Of a DNA stretch of 5,796 nucleotides, positions 5,666 to 5,796 are shown in pieces. The stretch covers positions 1 through 5,796 of the forward strand of contig JAKMCZ010000247.1 of assembly GCA_022428185.1 (NCBI GenBank), in the 5' to 3' direction. Source of the stretch: Alphaproteobacteria bacterium (GTDB lineage Bacteria; Pseudomonadota; Alphaproteobacteria; RS24). The notes below the pieces were generated by a model. That model was not told the origin of the DNA, did no database searches, and was given only the letters and a program-made list of their open reading frames with translations. The position numbers and the translations under genes are program-made. How positions within the stretch are numbered: the first letter of the stretch is position 1; each line of letters starts with the position of its first letter.

Positions 5666-5796
5666 ATGAACTATACATCAGAATTTCTGAAAACACTCGC
5701 AACGCGCGGCTATATCGCGCAATGCACTGATGATGCCGCGCTCGACACAGCGGCGGCGGACACAATCATCACCGGCTATATCGGTTATGACTGCAC
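5666..5796 (+). CDS. tyrS: Tyrosyl-tRNA synthetase, N-terminal fragment
   Basis: Start of the class I aminoacyl-tRNA synthetase that charges tRNA-Tyr. Only 43 codons lie in the window. They begin MNYTSEFLKTLATRGYIAQC and end TGYIGYDC. The pattern of an N-terminal helix reading SEFLxxLxxRGxIxQC, then a short acidic stretch, then a strand ending YIGYDC(T) is typical of bacterial TyrS, especially in Alphaproteobacteria. The strand leads toward the HIGH-like nucleotide-binding motif, which is beyond the edge. ATG 5666 fits the family N-terminus, and the frame is closed by a TGA at 5630-5632 with no better start between. Little Shine-Dalgarno sequence is visible before it. The gene is divergent from anmK, a pairing seen in many Alphaproteobacteria. 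Identification rests on a short N-terminus. Confidence 0.88.
   Translation, partial: MNYTSEFLKTLATRGYIAQCTDDAALDTAAADTIITGYIGYDC

Noticed and set aside
5608..5730. Small plus-strand open frame of 40 codons overlapping the tyrS start
   Set aside because: No ribosome-binding site and no recognisable product. Overlap with a confident tyrS start in another frame makes it most likely chance.

Overview
The window reads as a stretch of an alphaproteobacterial chromosome with moderate GC content. The class assignment rests on protein character and gene order: iscR, a NifS-type cysteine desulfurase, sufB and sufC in one operon, followed by an anmK/tyrS divergent pair. This order is common in Alphaproteobacteria. 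I cannot name a genus from sequence alone. I see no insertion sequences, CRISPR arrays, tRNA or rRNA genes, and no sign of recent horizontal transfer.

Region 1 (positions 1-3706, minus strand) is the promoter-proximal part of a SUF iron-sulfur cluster assembly operon, read from right to left: iscR (Rrf2-family [2Fe-2S] regulator), a NifS/IscS-type cysteine desulfurase, sufB, and sufC, which is cut by the window's left edge. The genes are tightly packed. There are ATGA stop/start overlaps at iscR/desulfurase and at sufB/sufC, a 3-bp gap between desulfurase and sufB, and a good Shine-Dalgarno sequence before each downstream gene. The desulfurase supplies persulfide sulfur, SufB is the scaffold, SufC is its ATPase, and IscR senses cluster supply. 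sufD and any further suf genes would lie beyond position 1.

Region 2 (3707-3849) is a 143-bp divergent control region. On the minus strand it holds a sigma-70-like promoter (TTGACT, 17 bp, TATATC). The -35 element and spacer are embedded in a close match to the enterobacterial Type 1 IscR operator. This predicts negative autoregulation of the operon by cluster-loaded IscR. A 9-bp imperfect inverted repeat lies further down the leader.

Region 3 (3850-4497, plus strand) is a small serine alpha/beta hydrolase of unknown substrate. It is divergent from iscR and its start is 21 bp from the IscR box. It converges on anmK, and the two stop codons overlap in a single CTAG.

Region 4 (4494-5594, minus strand) is anmK, encoding anhydro-N-acetylmuramic acid kinase (peptidoglycan recycling). 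It is followed by a 71-bp divergent spacer and the first 43 codons of tyrS (plus strand), which runs off the right edge.

Nothing here looks like an undescribed biological system. The observations most worth checking are the IscR operator, its possible control of the divergent hydrolase, and the pairing of a short NifS-type desulfurase with SufBC.
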